Shown: positions 16,354 through 32,005 of the stretch, in pieces
Layout: the number at the start of each line of letters is the position of its first letter
Position numbering within the stretch: position 1 is the first letter of the stretch
NCBI GenBank assembly: GCA_027083925.1
Contig: JALWMK010000145.1
Location: forward strand, 1 to 37,543
Source of the DNA: Sedimenticola sp.
GTDB lineage: Bacteria; Pseudomonadota; Gammaproteobacteria; Chromatiales; Chromatiaceae
DNA: 37,543 nucleotides
Direction: 5' to 3'
Made by a program: the position numbers and the translations under genes
Notes under the pieces: model-generated
Database searches by the model: none
What the model saw: only the letters and a program-made list of their open reading frames with translations
What the model was told of the DNA's origin: nothing

Positions 16354-16370
16354 ATCCGTCTGGATTCAGG
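16349..16370. repeat. Dispersed palindrome, copy 1 (mdh-gltA gap)
   Basis: CCTGAATCC and GGATTCAGG are perfect 9-bp arms around GTCT. The left arm contains the mdh stop codon. The arms match those of two other intergenic copies in this window (34601-34620, 35561-35580). No T tract follows, so it is a poor terminator. Confidence 0.75.
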
Positions 16371-16401
16371 TCAGAACAACAACAAGATTCGGAGTTGTGT
16401 A

Positions 16402-17700
16402 ATGACCGACAAGAAAGCAAACCTTATCCTTCAGCCTACCGGCGCGTTTTATGAACTCGACGTGATTTCGGGGACAGAAGGACCGGATGCCATCGATATC
16501 ACCCGGCTGTACAGCGATGCCGGGGTGTTCACCTACGATCCGGGTTTTGTTTCAACCGCCAGTTGCCACAGTTCTATCACCTATATAGATGGTGACGAAG
16601 GCATTCTTCGATACCGCGGATACCCGATAGAGCAACTGGCTGCAAAAAGCACCTTTGTCGAGGTGGCCTATCTGCTGCTGTATGGCGAGCTGCCCAATGC
16701 CGGCCAGTTGTCTGACTTCAACGGAATCATCACACGCCACACCATGGTGAATGAAGCCTTGCTGCGCTTTTTTGAAGGCTATCATTATGATGCCCACCCC
16801 ATGGCCATGATGGTGGGGGTTGTAGGTTCTCTGGCTGGCTTCTATCACGATTCTCTGGATATTTTTGACTCCCGGCAGCGGGATATCTGCGCCCACCGGT
16901 TGATTGCCAAGATTCCCACCATTGCTGCGGCCTGCCATAAGCACAATATTGGCGAGCCGGTCATGTACCCGCGCAATGATTTGAGCTATTCCGCGAATTT
17001 CATGCATATGCTCAAAGGAACGCCCTGTGAAGAGTACGAGGTAGATCCTCTGGCGGAAAGGGCGCTGGATCTGTTGTTTATCCTGCATGCGGATCATGAG
17101 CAGAATGCCTCGACTTCCACCGTGCGGCTGGCGGGCAGCTCTGGCGCCAATCCCTTTGCCTGTGTGTCTGCCGGCATCACCTCTTTGTGGGGTCCCGCTC
17201 ACGGAGGCGCCAATGAAGCTGTCCTGACCATGCTCGAAGAGATGGGCAGTGTGCGGAATATCGACAAGTACATCGCCAGAGCGAAGGACAAGGATGATTC
17301 CTATCGGCTGATGGGTTTCGGGCACCGGGTGTACAAGAACTATGATCCGCGGGCGCGCATCATCCGGGAAGTCTGCCATCTGGTGCTGGAGAAGCTTGCG
17401 GACAGTAACAACCCCTTGTTCGAGCTGGCGCTGAAGCTCGAAGAAATTGCCACCAGTGACGAGTATTTCGTGGAACGGAAGCTCTACCCCAATGTGGATT
17501 TCTATTCCGGCATCATCTATCGCGCCCTGGGCATCCCTGACAACATGTTTACGGTGATGTTCGCCATCGCCCGTACTGTGGGATGGGTATCCCACTGGAC
17601 AGAAATGGTCTCCGATCCCCAGTTCCGCATCGGTCGTCCGCGGCAGATTTATGATGGTGCGCCAAAGCGGGATTATTCCCCGATCGGGGAGCGAGGTTAA
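16402..17700 (+). CDS. gltA: Citrate synthase (type II)
   Basis: This 432-residue enzyme condenses oxaloacetate and acetyl-CoA at the entry of the tricarboxylic acid cycle. The size matches the hexameric, NADH-sensitive bacterial type (E. coli: 427). The catalytic triad is present: His267 in [11 protein letters not shown], His308 in [14 protein letters not shown] and Asp366 in NVDFYSG. An N-terminal beta region starts near residue 13, and the [18 protein letters not shown] block is typical. It follows mdh by 48 bases with GGAG eight bases before the ATG. Its stop codon overlaps the stop of the convergent ponA gene. Being clustered with maeB and mdh, it likely shares their transcription, although the palindrome between mdh and gltA may modulate this. 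Confidence 0.97.
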   Translation: MTDKKANLILQPTGAFYELDVISGTEGPDAIDITRLYSDAGVFTYDPGFVSTASCHSSITYIDGDEGILRYRGYPIEQLAAKSTFVEVAYLLLYGELPNAGQLSDFNGIITRHTMVNEALLRFFEGYHYDAHPMAMMVGVVGSLAGFYHDSLDIFDSRQRDICAHRLIAKIPTIAAACHKHNIGEPVMYPRNDLSYSANFMHMLKGTPCEEYEVDPLAERALDLLFILHADHEQNASTSTVRLAGSSGANPFACVSAGITSLWGPAHGGANEAVLTMLEEMGSVRNIDKYIARAKDKDDSYRLMGFGHRVYKNYDPRARIIREVCHLVLEKLADSNNPLFELALKLEEIATSDEYFVERKLYPNVDFYSGIIYRALGIPDNMFTVMFAIARTVGWVSHWTEMVSDPQFRIGRPRQIYDGAPKRDYSPIGERG

Positions 17701-20081
17701 AACAGGTCATCCGGCCTGACGCTTGGCTCACTGCTGCTTTTGGTATCTTCGGTCGGGGCGGCGGCGCTGACTTCTTCTTCCAGCACCGGCGGTTCGTTGC
17801 CGGGACGGAATATCTCGAACATGCTGTCCGGGCTGTTGCCCGCTACCTGCAATCCGGTGTTTTTGTCGATACGCACCGTGACCAGGGAAGAGGGTATCGC
17901 GGGTGGATCATCAGGGATGTCTTCCAGCGCCACCTTCATGAATTCTATCCATGCGGGCAGCGCCACGCGACCGCCGACCTCCCCTTTTCCCAGCCTGCTG
18001 TTGTCATCAAACCCGGTCCATACGGTAGTCACGATATGCTGGTTGTAGCCAGTGAACCAGGCATCGCGCTGTTCATTGGTGGTACCTGTCTTGCCCGCCA
18101 GATCGCTGTGCCCCAGGGTTCGGGCGCGTATGGCTGTACCACGGGTAATGACATCCTGCATCATGGAATACATGATGTAGCGGTTCTCTTCAGACAGGGT
18201 GCGTGGAGCCTGGCGGCAATCCTCGCATTTCCCGGCAATCAGGGGATCTGCTTCAAAGATGATTTTACCGTTCTTTTCGATGCGCTGGATAAACCAGGGC
18301 TCGATGAGATAGCCACCGTTGGCCAGCACGGCGTATGCCCGGGCCATTTGCAAGGGGGTGACTTCCCCACTTCCCAGTGCCAGAGACAGGGTGTGGGGAA
18401 GTTGATCCGGATCGAGGCCGAAGCGCCGCGCATGTTTCAGTGCATGGGCAACGCCCATTGCGCGCAGCAGGCGAATGGATACCAGATTGCGTGATTTGGT
18501 CAGCGCCCAGCGCAGGCGGGTGGGGCCGTAGAACTTGCCACTGTAGTTTTTTGGCCGCCAGGTGTCGTCATCCCCGTTGTTTTCCATGACTACAGGGGCA
18601 TCATTGATGAGGCTGGCAGCGGTGTAGCCCGCTTCCAGTGCGGCAGAGTAGATAACGGGCTTGAATCCGGATCCTGGCTGGCGCTTCGCCTGAGTGGCGC
18701 GATTGAACTTGCTGCTGTAAAAGTCGTAGCCTCCAATCAGTGCATTGACAGAGCCATCAACGGGATCCAGGGATACCAGGGCGCCGGCCACCGCAGGGAT
18801 TTGCGATAACTGCCAGTAGCTGTTTCCCTCGTCATCCTGCTGCTCCAGGATGCGCACCAGATCGCCGGCCTTGAGGATATCCGAGGCAGTTTTGGGCTTT
18901 GCACCGCGGTGGCTTTCATCTTCGTAGGGCCGCGCCCAGCTCAGTCCTTTCCAGTCGATTTGAATGTGCTGCCCCTTGCCCAGATAGGCCTGGGCGCTTT
19001 TCTCTTCCAGGCCGGTAATGATTGCCGGGATCAATTGCTGTACCGGGCGGATTTTGGCAAGCAGTTGATCCAGTGAGTCATTGTCTTCAGGGAGTGGCGT
19101 ATAGTGTTTTTCCGCGCCCCGCCAGCCGTGGCGTTGGTCATAGCCTTCCAGTGCCTTGCGCAACCCCCGGTTGGCGGCCTGCTGCAACTTGCTGCTTACG
19201 GTGGTGTAGATATTGATGCCGCTGGTATAGGCATCTGTTCCGTATTCCCTGACCAGCTGTTCACGCACCATTTCTGCCAGATAGGGTGCTTCCAGCTCGA
19301 CCTTCGCCCGGTGGAGTTTGGCAGTGACCGGGGCATTGAGGGCCACATCTGCCTGTTCTTTGCTGACGTAGCCCAGTGCCAGCATGCGCTGGATGACGTA
19401 GTTGCGTCTTTGCAGGGCGCGTCTTGGGTTGGTCACGGGGTTGTAGCGGGAAGGCGCTTTGGGCAACCCGGCAATCATGGCGGTTTCCGCCAGGGTCAGT
19501 TGCTCAAGAGGCTTGCCGTAATAGACCTGGCCTGCAGCCTTGATACCGTATGCGCGATGCCCAAGGTAAATCTTGTTCAAATAGAGTTCGAGGATATTTT
19601 CCTTGCTCAATTCCTGTTCAATATGCAGTGCCAGGAATATTTCACGGATCTTTCGGGTAAAAGTACGCTGACGCGTCAGATAATAATTTCTTGCTACCTG
19701 CATGGTGATGGTACTGCCGCCCTGGCGTTTTTTCCCGCTGAGTGCCAGCGTTACAGCAGCACGCGCCAGCCCTGCGGGATCAATGCCGTAGTGGCGGAAA
19801 AAGTTCTGGTCTTCTGCGGCCAGAAAAGCATGTACCAGGTTTTCGGGGATATCCTTGTAACTGACCGGATCTCGCCGCTTTTCGCCATACTGGGCGATCA
19901 GTTTGCCATCGGCGCTGAATACACGCATGGGGATCTGCAGCTGTATTTCCTGAAGATTATCAATAGAAGGGAGTTCGCTACGGAAATGCAGGTAGGTGCC
20001 GCCAATAACCAGGGCCGTCAGTGTTGCGCCCAGTAAAAGCAGAACAAGAATATATTTTAGGATTTTTCCAAACAGGATCAT
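17697..20081 (-). CDS. ponA: Penicillin-binding protein 1A (bifunctional glycosyltransferase/transpeptidase)
   Basis: This 794-residue class A PBP polymerises and cross-links peptidoglycan. An N-terminal transmembrane anchor (about 7-29) precedes the GT51 domain with [12 protein letters not shown] (catalytic Glu90), [13 protein letters not shown] and [16 protein letters not shown]. An inserted OB-like region specific to PBP1A follows. The transpeptidase has the serine motif SGFK (in QPGSGFKPV), SRN and KTGTT. A negatively charged, Pro/Ser-rich tail ends PDDLF. The gene is divergent from pilMNOPQ, the classical gammaproteobacterial arrangement, which may reflect co-ordination of wall growth with pilus-secretin assembly. 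Its stop codon overlaps that of gltA. The ATG lacks a clear Shine-Dalgarno sequence. Confidence 0.96.
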   Translation of the reverse strand: MILFGKILKYILVLLLLGATLTALVIGGTYLHFRSELPSIDNLQEIQLQIPMRVFSADGKLIAQYGEKRRDPVSYKDIPENLVHAFLAAEDQNFFRHYGIDPAGLARAAVTLALSGKKRQGGSTITMQVARNYYLTRQRTFTRKIREIFLALHIEQELSKENILELYLNKIYLGHRAYGIKAAGQVYYGKPLEQLTLAETAMIAGLPKAPSRYNPVTNPRRALQRRNYVIQRMLALGYVSKEQADVALNAPVTAKLHRAKVELEAPYLAEMVREQLVREYGTDAYTSGINIYTTVSSKLQQAANRGLRKALEGYDQRHGWRGAEKHYTPLPEDNDSLDQLLAKIRPVQQLIPAIITGLEEKSAQAYLGKGQHIQIDWKGLSWARPYEDESHRGAKPKTASDILKAGDLVRILEQQDDEGNSYWQLSQIPAVAGALVSLDPVDGSVNALIGGYDFYSSKFNRATQAKRQPGSGFKPVIYSAALEAGYTAASLINDAPVVMENNGDDDTWRPKNYSGKFYGPTRLRWALTKSRNLVSIRLLRAMGVAHALKHARRFGLDPDQLPHTLSLALGSGEVTPLQMARAYAVLANGGYLIEPWFIQRIEKNGKIIFEADPLIAGKCEDCRQAPRTLSEENRYIMYSMMQDVITRGTAIRARTLGHSDLAGKTGTTNEQRDAWFTGYNQHIVTTVWTGFDDNSRLGKGEVGGRVALPAWIEFMKVALEDIPDDPPAIPSSLVTVRIDKNTGLQVAGNSPDSMFEIFRPGNEPPVLEEEVSAAAPTEDTKSSSEPSVRPDDLF

Positions 20082-20115
20082 GCGAAGTAGTTGTAATTCA
20101 GGTCAGGGGGTAGAG

Positions 20116-20144
20116 TTTATATCAGTATTGTGCGGTGTTGCTAA
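20116..20144 (-). promoter_or_regulatory. Sigma-70 promoter of ponA
   Basis: On the minus strand TTAGCA (20144-20139) and TATAAA (20121-20116) are 17 bases apart. Transcription would start near 20109, giving a short leader of about 28 bases before the ponA ATG at 20081. Confidence 0.6.
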
Positions 20145-21592
<1,448 letters not shown>

Positions 21593-21593
<1 letters not shown>

Positions 21594-22153
21594 TGGCACA
21601 TATCAATCTCCTCCCATGGCGCGAGACCCTGCGCAAGAAGCGCAAGCATGATTTTGGCGTTCAGGTTCTGGGTGCGGTGATCGTGGCCGCGCTTGGCGTG
21701 TTTCTCTGGTATATGCAGGTGCAGCAGCAAATTGAGTTTCAGGAAAGCAGAAACAGTCTTCTCAAGACGGAAATTGCCAGAGTGGATGAAAAAATTAAAG
21801 AAATCAAGGATTTGGAAAAGCAACGGGCAGAGCTGGTTGCGCGCATGGATGTCATCCAGGAATTGCAGGCCAGCCGCCCGATGGTTGTTCATCTTTTTGA
21901 CGAGCTGGTCAAAACCATTCCGGAAGGTGTTTATCTGCAGAGTTTGCAGCAGAAAGGACTGGGGGTGACATTGAAAGGCCAGGCGCAGTCCAACGCACGG
22001 GTTTCCGCCTATATGCGGGCAATCGATGGTAGTGGCTGGATGAAGAGTGCTGAGCTGAAGGTAATCAAGAGCCAGGACAAGACAGAAACGGGCATGAGCG
22101 AATTTGAGCTGGTGGCCCAGCAGGCAAACCCCAATGCGCCGGAAAAAGAATGA
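21593..22153 (+). CDS. pilN: Type IV pilus inner-membrane protein PilN
   Basis: This is a 186-residue bitopic membrane protein. The cytoplasmic start carries the PilM-binding motif INLLPWR (residues 4-10), followed by basic residues and one transmembrane helix (about 21-41). A coiled-coil stretch follows (roughly 45-85, rich in Glu, Lys and Leu), then a small ferredoxin-like periplasmic domain with PEGVYLQSLQQKG and a conserved late SELKVI-like strand (here AELKVI). PilN pairs with PilO to connect PilM to PilP and the PilQ secretin. It overlaps pilM by one base. Confidence 0.94.
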
Positions 22154-22213
22154 GTGCCTGGTTTCAGCATTGCAAACTGACTGGCAATACGTCCAACAGG
22201 GTGGTATAGCGGC

Positions 22214-22801
22214 ATGGATTTGAGTGATTTCAATGACCTGACGTTTGACAATATCGGTGAATGGCCGGTATTGATCAAATTGTTAACGGTACTGGCGTTA
22301 TGTGGCGCCATCGCCGGCGCCGGGTATTATTACTTCATAAAGGAAGAATACCTGGCGCTGGAAAAAGTGGAAAAAACAGAACTGGACTTACGTGCCGAAC
22401 TGGAGCGCAAGCAGGCCAAGGCGGTTAACCTGGATGCGTACCGGGAGCAGCTCAAGGAAATGCAGGAATCTTTTGGCGCCATGTTGCGTCAATTGCCGGA
22501 CAAGACCGAAGTGGCTGCATTGCTGGTTGATGTTTCCCAGACCGGTTTGGCGGCAGGGCTCGAATTCGAACTGTTTCAGCCCATGCCGGAAATCAAGCAG
22601 GATTTCTATGCAGAACTGCCGATCAAGATCCGGGTGGTAGGCGATTACCATGAATTTGGAGAGTTCGTCAGCGGACTTGCCGCCCTGCCGCGCATTGTTA
22701 CCGTGCATGATGTGAAAATCACCAAGCAGAAGAAGGGTGGTGGACAGCTGGTCATGGAAGCGACCGCAAAGACCTACCGCTATCTCGAGGAGGCGGGCTG
22801 A
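22214..22801 (+). CDS. pilO: Type IV pilus inner-membrane protein PilO
   Basis: This 195-residue PilO protein has a short cytoplasmic start (MDLSDFNDLTFDNIGEWP), one transmembrane helix (about 19-41), a coiled coil (about 45-80) and a periplasmic ferredoxin-like domain. The segments AGLEFELFQPMPEIKQDFYAELPIKIRVVGDYHEFGEFVSGLAALPRIV are diagnostic in pattern (read as parts, since the whole block is continuous through 110-155). PilO forms heterodimers with PilN. The start at 22214 is forced by a stop codon at 22178 in the same frame. This leaves a 60-base gap after pilN, longer than the usual overlap in this operon. The stop overlaps pilP by one base. Confidence 0.93.
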   Translation: MDLSDFNDLTFDNIGEWPVLIKLLTVLALCGAIAGAGYYYFIKEEYLALEKVEKTELDLRAELERKQAKAVNLDAYREQLKEMQESFGAMLRQLPDKTEVAALLVDVSQTGLAAGLEFELFQPMPEIKQDFYAELPIKIRVVGDYHEFGEFVSGLAALPRIVTVHDVKITKQKKGGGQLVMEATAKTYRYLEEAG

Positions 22802-23325
22802 TGAAATATATGGTTCCAGTTGTCACGATGCTGCTCCTTGTCGGTTGTGCAAAACAGGACAAGGCTGATTTGCATGATTTTATTGCTGAAGTAAAGGCCA
22901 GGCCGCCAACGCCCATTGAACCGATCCCGCAGATAAAGCAGGCTGAAACCTATCTGTATGTGGGTGGCAACCGGCGCAATCCGTTTGTTCCGACGGAAGA
23001 TGGAGCGGAGGTGCTGGTGAACGAGGATACATCCGGGCCGCGTCCGGATCCAAACCGGCGCAAGGAAGAATTGGAATCCTATCCCCTGGATGCACTCAAG
23101 ATGGTGGGTACACTGGATCAAAACAGTGCGGTTTGGGCCTTGGTGCAGTCGCCGGACGGAACGATTCACCGGGTCAGGCCGGGTAACTATCTGGGGCAAA
23201 ATGATGGCGAGATCATCGGCATCGAAGAAGAAAAGATCAATGTAAAAGAACTGATTCCGAACGGTAGTGGCGGATACCTGGAGCGACAGGCGTCACTGAC
23301 ATTGGGTGAGCGAGATTCAAGTTAA
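22801..23325 (+). CDS. pilP: Type IV pilus lipoprotein PilP
   Basis: This 174-residue protein has a lipoprotein signal peptide. The lipobox LLVGC places the acylated cysteine at residue 16, followed by Ala-Lys, so inner-membrane or periplasm-facing attachment is expected. A disordered proline-rich linker (about 30-60) leads to RRNPFVP and the compact HR domain, ending around 150 (LDALKMVGTLDQNSAVWALVQ in outline, VRPGNYLGQNDGEI). PilP binds the PilN/PilO pair through its N-terminus and the N0 domain of PilQ through its C-terminal domain. The ATG overlaps the pilO stop, and pilQ follows 12 bases later. Confidence 0.94.
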   Translation: MKYMVPVVTMLLLVGCAKQDKADLHDFIAEVKARPPTPIEPIPQIKQAETYLYVGGNRRNPFVPTEDGAEVLVNEDTSGPRPDPNRRKEELESYPLDALKMVGTLDQNSAVWALVQSPDGTIHRVRPGNYLGQNDGEIIGIEEEKINVKELIPNGSGGYLERQASLTLGERDSS

Positions 23326-23337
23326 GGAGAGGCCGTG

Positions 23338-25446
23338 ATGGCAGGTGGCAAAATGGGTATCGATAAAAAGGTTTTCCTGTGGGGGTTGTTGTTCGGGCTG
23401 CTTTACATGTCTGATGCGGTGGCCAACACCCTGGAGAATATTACATATTCCATCCTTTCTGGCGGGCGCGTACAGATTGTAATGGAGACCACCGGGCCAG
23501 TGCAGGGAGCAACGAGTTTTGCTACAGACAGTCCGGCTCGCATTGCGGTTGATCTGCCGAATACCAAAAGCGAGCTGAAAACAAGGACCAGAAACATAGG
23601 TTCGGGTAATGTCCGCTCGGTGACTGCAATTGAAGCGGGCGACAAAACCCGTGTGGTCGTCAATCTTACGGGTAAGCTGCCTTATGAAATCCTTGAGCAG
23701 GGTAATAAGATCCTGTTAATGGTCAATGGTGGCTTTATTGAATCGCCTGCGGTGAGTGCCGGGGCGGGTGGCAGCGCGGCAGCACCTGCCGATAGCCGCA
23801 CAGAAATTACCCATGTGGATTTCCGCCGGGGCGGAAAAGGTGTTGCCCGCGTAGAAGTGTCGCTTTCCGATCCGGATGTGGTAGTCGATATGCGTCGGGA
23901 AGGAACCAACATCGTTCTGGATTTTCTTGGTGCGGAGGTAGATCCTGAGCAAGCCCGTGAGCTGGACGTTACTGATTTTGCGACGGTGGTGCAAAGCATT
24001 GTCACCAAGCCTCATCGCAAGAATACCCGCATGATTATTGGCACCAAAGGCGAGTTCGAACACCTGGCTTACCAGGCGGATAACCTGTATACCCTGGAAT
24101 TCCGGGAAGTCAGCAAGGAAGAAAAAGAAGAGCGCAGGAAGAAGAAGCTGTCTTATGTTGGCGACAAACTGTCATTGAATTTCCAGGATATCGAGGTTCG
24201 CTCTGTACTGCAGTTGCTGGCGGATTTCACTGGCTTGAACATGGTGGTCAGCGATTCGGTTTCCGGTAGAATCACCTTGCGGCTGAAAAATGTTCCCTGG
24301 GATCAGGCGCTGGACATTATCCTGAAAACCAAAGGCCTGTCCAAGCGGCAAAACGGAAATGTCATTCTGGTAGCACCGACGGAAGAAATTGCCGCCCGGG
24401 AAAAGCTGGAGCTGGAATCCCAAAAGCAGGTGGAAGAGCTGGCGCCACTTCATTCCGAGCTCATCCAGGTCAATTACGCCAAGGCGGAAGCACTGGCAGA
24501 TTTGCTGAAATCTGAAGAAAACCAGCTGCTGTCGGAGCGGGGAAATGTCACCATCGATGAGCGTACCAATACGCTGCTGGTGCAGGATACTGCAACCAAG
24601 CTGGGCGAGATCCGGGCGCTGATTGAAAAGCTGGACATTCCCGTGCGCCAAGTATTGGTGGAATCCCGTGTCGTCATCGCCAACGATGATTTTGCCCGGG
24701 ACATCGGTGTGCGTTTCGGCTTCAATCGTGAAAACGACCTTGGCGGCAATGCCAGCATACTGACTGCTGGCGGGCTGCCTGGCCATACCAGCGGCACCTT
24801 CGGTTTCGCTCCAGGAATCGAGAATGCGGCAGATAGTGGTGCGGAAGCGTTGATGGTGAATTTGCCTCAACAACTTGCCCCGGGACGGGGTGGCGCAATC
24901 AATTTCCTGGTTGGAAAGGTCGGTTCCTACCTGCTGCAGCTGGAATTGACTGCCATGCAACAGGAGGGGCGTGGTGAAATCGTATCCAGCCCGCGGGTGA
25001 TCACTTCCGACCAGAACAAGGCGGTCATCAAGCAGGGCGTGGAAATTCCTTATCAAAAATCCACATCCAGTGGTGCCACCACTGTTGCCTTCAAGGAGGC
25101 GGTGCTGAAGCTTGAGGTGACTCCGCATATTACCCCGGATGACCGGATTATTATGGATCTGCTGGTGTCCAAGGATGATGCGGATTTCACCAGGGCAGTG
25201 TTGGGTGTGCCTCCGCTGAACACGCGTGAGGTAAAAACCCGGGTGTTGGTGGAAAATGGGGAAACAGTCGTGCTTGGCGGTGTGTTTGAGCGCAATAAGA
25301 CCAATAAAGAAGAGAAAGTACCGTTCTTTGGTGATTTGCCCATCGTTGGACATGCGTTCAAGCAAAGGATGAATACAGACAACAAGAAAGAACTATTGAT
25401 TTTCATCACACCAAAAATCATCAAGGATTCCCTGACCGTGCGCTAG
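23338..25446 (+). CDS. pilQ: Type IV pilus secretin PilQ
   Basis: This 702-residue outer-membrane secretin forms the pore for the pilus fibre. After a signal peptide ending near DAVA (about 29) come two AMIN domains (about 31-115 and 135-230) that bind peptidoglycan. An STN/N0 domain begins near 275 (LSLNFQDIEVRSVLQLLADFTG), then an N1 domain. The secretin core spans about 430-700 and contains VESRVVIAN, the membrane-spanning segment with PRVITSDQN, and VLGGVFER near the end. The ATG at 23338 lies eight bases after AAGGAG. A GTG one codon upstream is possible but too close to the ribosome site. It is the last pil gene and is followed by a strong hairpin terminator. Confidence 0.95.
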   Translation: MAGGKMGIDKKVFLWGLLFGLLYMSDAVANTLENITYSILSGGRVQIVMETTGPVQGATSFATDSPARIAVDLPNTKSELKTRTRNIGSGNVRSVTAIEAGDKTRVVVNLTGKLPYEILEQGNKILLMVNGGFIESPAVSAGAGGSAAAPADSRTEITHVDFRRGGKGVARVEVSLSDPDVVVDMRREGTNIVLDFLGAEVDPEQARELDVTDFATVVQSIVTKPHRKNTRMIIGTKGEFEHLAYQADNLYTLEFREVSKEEKEERRKKKLSYVGDKLSLNFQDIEVRSVLQLLADFTGLNMVVSDSVSGRITLRLKNVPWDQALDIILKTKGLSKRQNGNVILVAPTEEIAAREKLELESQKQVEELAPLHSELIQVNYAKAEALADLLKSEENQLLSERGNVTIDERTNTLLVQDTATKLGEIRALIEKLDIPVRQVLVESRVVIANDDFARDIGVRFGFNRENDLGGNASILTAGGLPGHTSGTFGFAPGIENAADSGAEALMVNLPQQLAPGRGGAINFLVGKVGSYLLQLELTAMQQEGRGEIVSSPRVITSDQNKAVIKQGVEIPYQKSTSSGATTVAFKEAVLKLEVTPHITPDDRIIMDLLVSKDDADFTRAVLGVPPLNTREVKTRVLVENGETVVLGGVFERNKTNKEEKVPFFGDLPIVGHAFKQRMNTDNKKELLIFITPKIIKDSLTVR

Positions 25447-25467
25447 GTCTGATTTTCTTGGGTAGGT

Positions 25468-25503
25468 ACAGAAAAGGCACGGCCAAGGCTGTGCCTTTTC
25501 TGT
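25468..25503 (+). terminator. Strong hairpin terminator after pilQ
   Basis: ACAGAAAAGGCAC and GTGCCTTTTCTGT are 13-bp perfect arms, and the 10-base loop can extend the stem by GCC/GGC pairing. The built-in T4 followed by CTGTTG can serve as the U tract. The near-symmetric A and T runs allow function on either strand. Confidence 0.78.
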
Positions 25504-25531
25504 TGTAGCGCGCTCAGAAGTATTATTCAGG

Positions 25532-25537
25532 TATAAT
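25532..25537 (+). promoter_or_regulatory. -10 element of the aroKB promoter
   Basis: A perfect TATAAT lies 28 bases before the aroK start, just after the pilQ terminator. The -35 region is poor (CGCGCT at the 17-base position). The location still suggests separate transcription of aroK-aroB from pilMNOPQ. Confidence 0.5.
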
Positions 25538-25564
25538 CGGCGTTTTTTATCAGGTGATTGACAT

Positions 25565-26083
25565 ATGCTGAAACCCAGTCGTATCTTTCTGGTTGGTCCC
25601 ATGGGGGCGGGCAAGACCACCATCGGCCGGCAGTTGGCCCAATCTCTTGGTCTGGAGTTTGAAGACACGGATCAGGAGATCCAGCGGCGTACGGGTGTAG
25701 ACATCCCCACGATCTTTGAATACGAAGGGGAAGGTGGTTTCCGCCGCAGAGAGAGGAAAGCCATTGCGGATATGGTTGAGCAGGATAACGTGGTTCTCGC
25801 CACAGGGGGAGGCGCAGTTACCCAGCCCGATAACCGGCGTCTGCTGGCGGCAAGAGGCTATGTTATCTACTTGTCCTGCTCTCCTGAACAGCAATTTGAA
25901 CGTACCTACAAAGATAAGAATCGCCCTCTGCTGCAAACAGAAGATCCGCTGGAAATGCTGAAGTCACTCAATGAAGAGCGGGATCCGCAGTACCGTGAGA
26001 TTGCTGACCTGGTGGTTTCCACAGAAGGCCGGTCAGCCCAGGCTGTGGTCAAGGAAGTTGTCCGGCATTTTGAAGGCGCCTGA
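25565..26083 (+). CDS. aroK: Shikimate kinase
   Basis: This 172-residue enzyme phosphorylates shikimate at O3 using ATP, in the pathway to chorismate. Walker A is GPMGAGKT (11-18). The shikimate-binding residues are Asp36 (EDTDQEI), Arg60 (GGFRRRE) and the glycine triplet GGGAV (81-85). The lid arginine lies in DKNRPLL. The length equals AroK of E. coli (173), and AroK rather than AroL is suggested by position before aroB. The ATG follows AGGTGA by eight bases. aroB begins five bases after the stop. Confidence 0.97.
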   Translation: MLKPSRIFLVGPMGAGKTTIGRQLAQSLGLEFEDTDQEIQRRTGVDIPTIFEYEGEGGFRRRERKAIADMVEQDNVVLATGGGAVTQPDNRRLLAARGYVIYLSCSPEQQFERTYKDKNRPLLQTEDPLEMLKSLNEERDPQYREIADLVVSTEGRSAQAVVKEVVRHFEGA

Positions 26084-26088
26084 CGGTC

Positions 26089-27180
26089 ATGTCTGGGTTG
26101 TTGTCCACGTTGCAGGTTGAGCTGGGTGAACGCAGCTACCCGATCTATATTGGACAAGGGCTGCTCAATGACGCAGAGCTGCTTGTCCGGCATATCAAAT
26201 CCAGACAGGTGCTGGTGGTCAGCAATGAAACCGTCGCCCCGCATTATATGGAGAAAGTGCTGCGCAGCCTGCCGGGATTGCAGGTGGAACAGGTGATCCT
26301 TCCCGATGGGGAAAAATACAAAAACCTGGATGTCCTGAATACCATTTTTGATCAGTTGTTGCGCAAGCGCTTTGACCGCGGCTGCACGCTCGTCGCTTTG
26401 GGCGGCGGGGTTGTCGGTGATATGACCGGCTTTGCGGCAGCCTGCTATCAACGGGGTGTGGATTTCATACAGATCCCTACCACCCTGCTTTCCCAGGTGG
26501 ATTCCTCCGTTGGCGGTAAAACCGGCGTCAATCATCCCCTGGGAAAAAACATGATCGGCGCTTTCTATCAGCCCAATGCCGTCATTATCGATATCGACAC
26601 CCTGAATACCCTGCCGGCGCGTGAATTGTCTGCTGGCCTTGCTGAAGTGATCAAGCACGGGATTATCCAGGATGCAGGCTATTTTTCCTGGCTTGAGGCT
26701 CATATCCAGGAATTGCGTAATCTTGATCCGGAAGCCCTGGCTTATGCCATAGAGGGCTCTTGCAGGATAAAGTCACGCGTGGTGTCTGCAGATGAAAAAG
26801 AAGCCGGGCAGCGGGCGTTACTGAACTTTGGCCATACATTTGGCCATGCCATAGAGACAGGCATGGGGTATGGCATCTGGTTGCACGGCGAAGCCGTAGG
26901 CGCCGGCATGTGCATGGCCACACGCCTGTCCCGCATGATGGGCTGGCTCGATGGTGAGGATGAGGGACGCATCGTCGCTGTTGTGGATGCGGCTGGTCTG
27001 CCTGTATCTCCCCCCCGTGAATTGTCTTTGGCGTGCTTCAGGGAGCTGATGGCCGTGGACAAAAAGGTCATGGCCGGCCAGTTGCGTCTGGTGCTGCTCG
27101 AAGGCATCGGCAAGGCTTTGATTACCGATGAATTCACATCTGATATCCTGAACCGGACATTGGCCAGCTACACCGCCTGA
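26089..27180 (+). CDS. aroB: 3-dehydroquinate synthase
   Basis: This 363-residue enzyme converts DAHP to 3-dehydroquinate, an NAD- and metal-dependent step of the shikimate pathway. The NAD-binding motif GGGVVGD is at 105-111, [19 protein letters not shown] follows, and NMIGAFYQP is typical. The metal ligands are Glu186 (LAEVIKHG), His249 ([11 protein letters not shown]) and His266 (LHGEAV). The size is normal (E. coli: 362). It is paired with aroK. In many gammaproteobacteria a SPOR/DamX-type gene follows aroB, but here gltB comes next after a 155-base gap. Confidence 0.97.
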   Translation: MSGLLSTLQVELGERSYPIYIGQGLLNDAELLVRHIKSRQVLVVSNETVAPHYMEKVLRSLPGLQVEQVILPDGEKYKNLDVLNTIFDQLLRKRFDRGCTLVALGGGVVGDMTGFAAACYQRGVDFIQIPTTLLSQVDSSVGGKTGVNHPLGKNMIGAFYQPNAVIIDIDTLNTLPARELSAGLAEVIKHGIIQDAGYFSWLEAHIQELRNLDPEALAYAIEGSCRIKSRVVSADEKEAGQRALLNFGHTFGHAIETGMGYGIWLHGEAVGAGMCMATRLSRMMGWLDGEDEGRIVAVVDAAGLPVSPPRELSLACFRELMAVDKKVMAGQLRLVLLEGIGKALITDEFTSDILNRTLASYTA

Positions 27181-27219
27181 TCCCCTCAGGATCAAAGAAA
27201 AATACTGGCCTGGTACGCC

Positions 27220-27231
27220 ATACTGCAGTAT
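27220..27231. promoter_or_regulatory. 12-bp palindrome in the aroB-gltB gap
   Basis: ATACTGCAGTAT is a perfect palindrome about 105 bases before gltB. A second inverted repeat, GGTTGCA (27285-27291) with TGCAACC (27305-27311), lies closer to the start. Either could be an operator or leader hairpin for gltBD. I recognise neither as a known site. Confidence 0.35.
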
Positions 27232-27335
27232 CCTAACGGGTTCCTTGCGGGCACATAAATGTGTTCGGGGCTGAATTCTGATCCGGTTGCAGGTACTGCT
27301 GGCTTGCAACCCCCAACAAGATGAAGAGGTTTGCG

Positions 27336-31970
<4,635 letters not shown>

Positions 31971-32005
31971 GTTTTTTCGTAACCAGTTTTTTAGGGTAAG
32001 GGCCT

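Noticed and set aside
22150-22209. A 19-codon frame between pilN and pilO as a real gene
   Set aside because: Too short, no recognisable pattern and only fortuitous ATGA overlap; kept as an observation, not a gene.
27178-27194. TGATCC-CCTCA-GGATCA hairpin at the aroB stop as a terminator
   Set aside because: The stem is only six base pairs and is followed by A residues rather than T residues on the plus strand.
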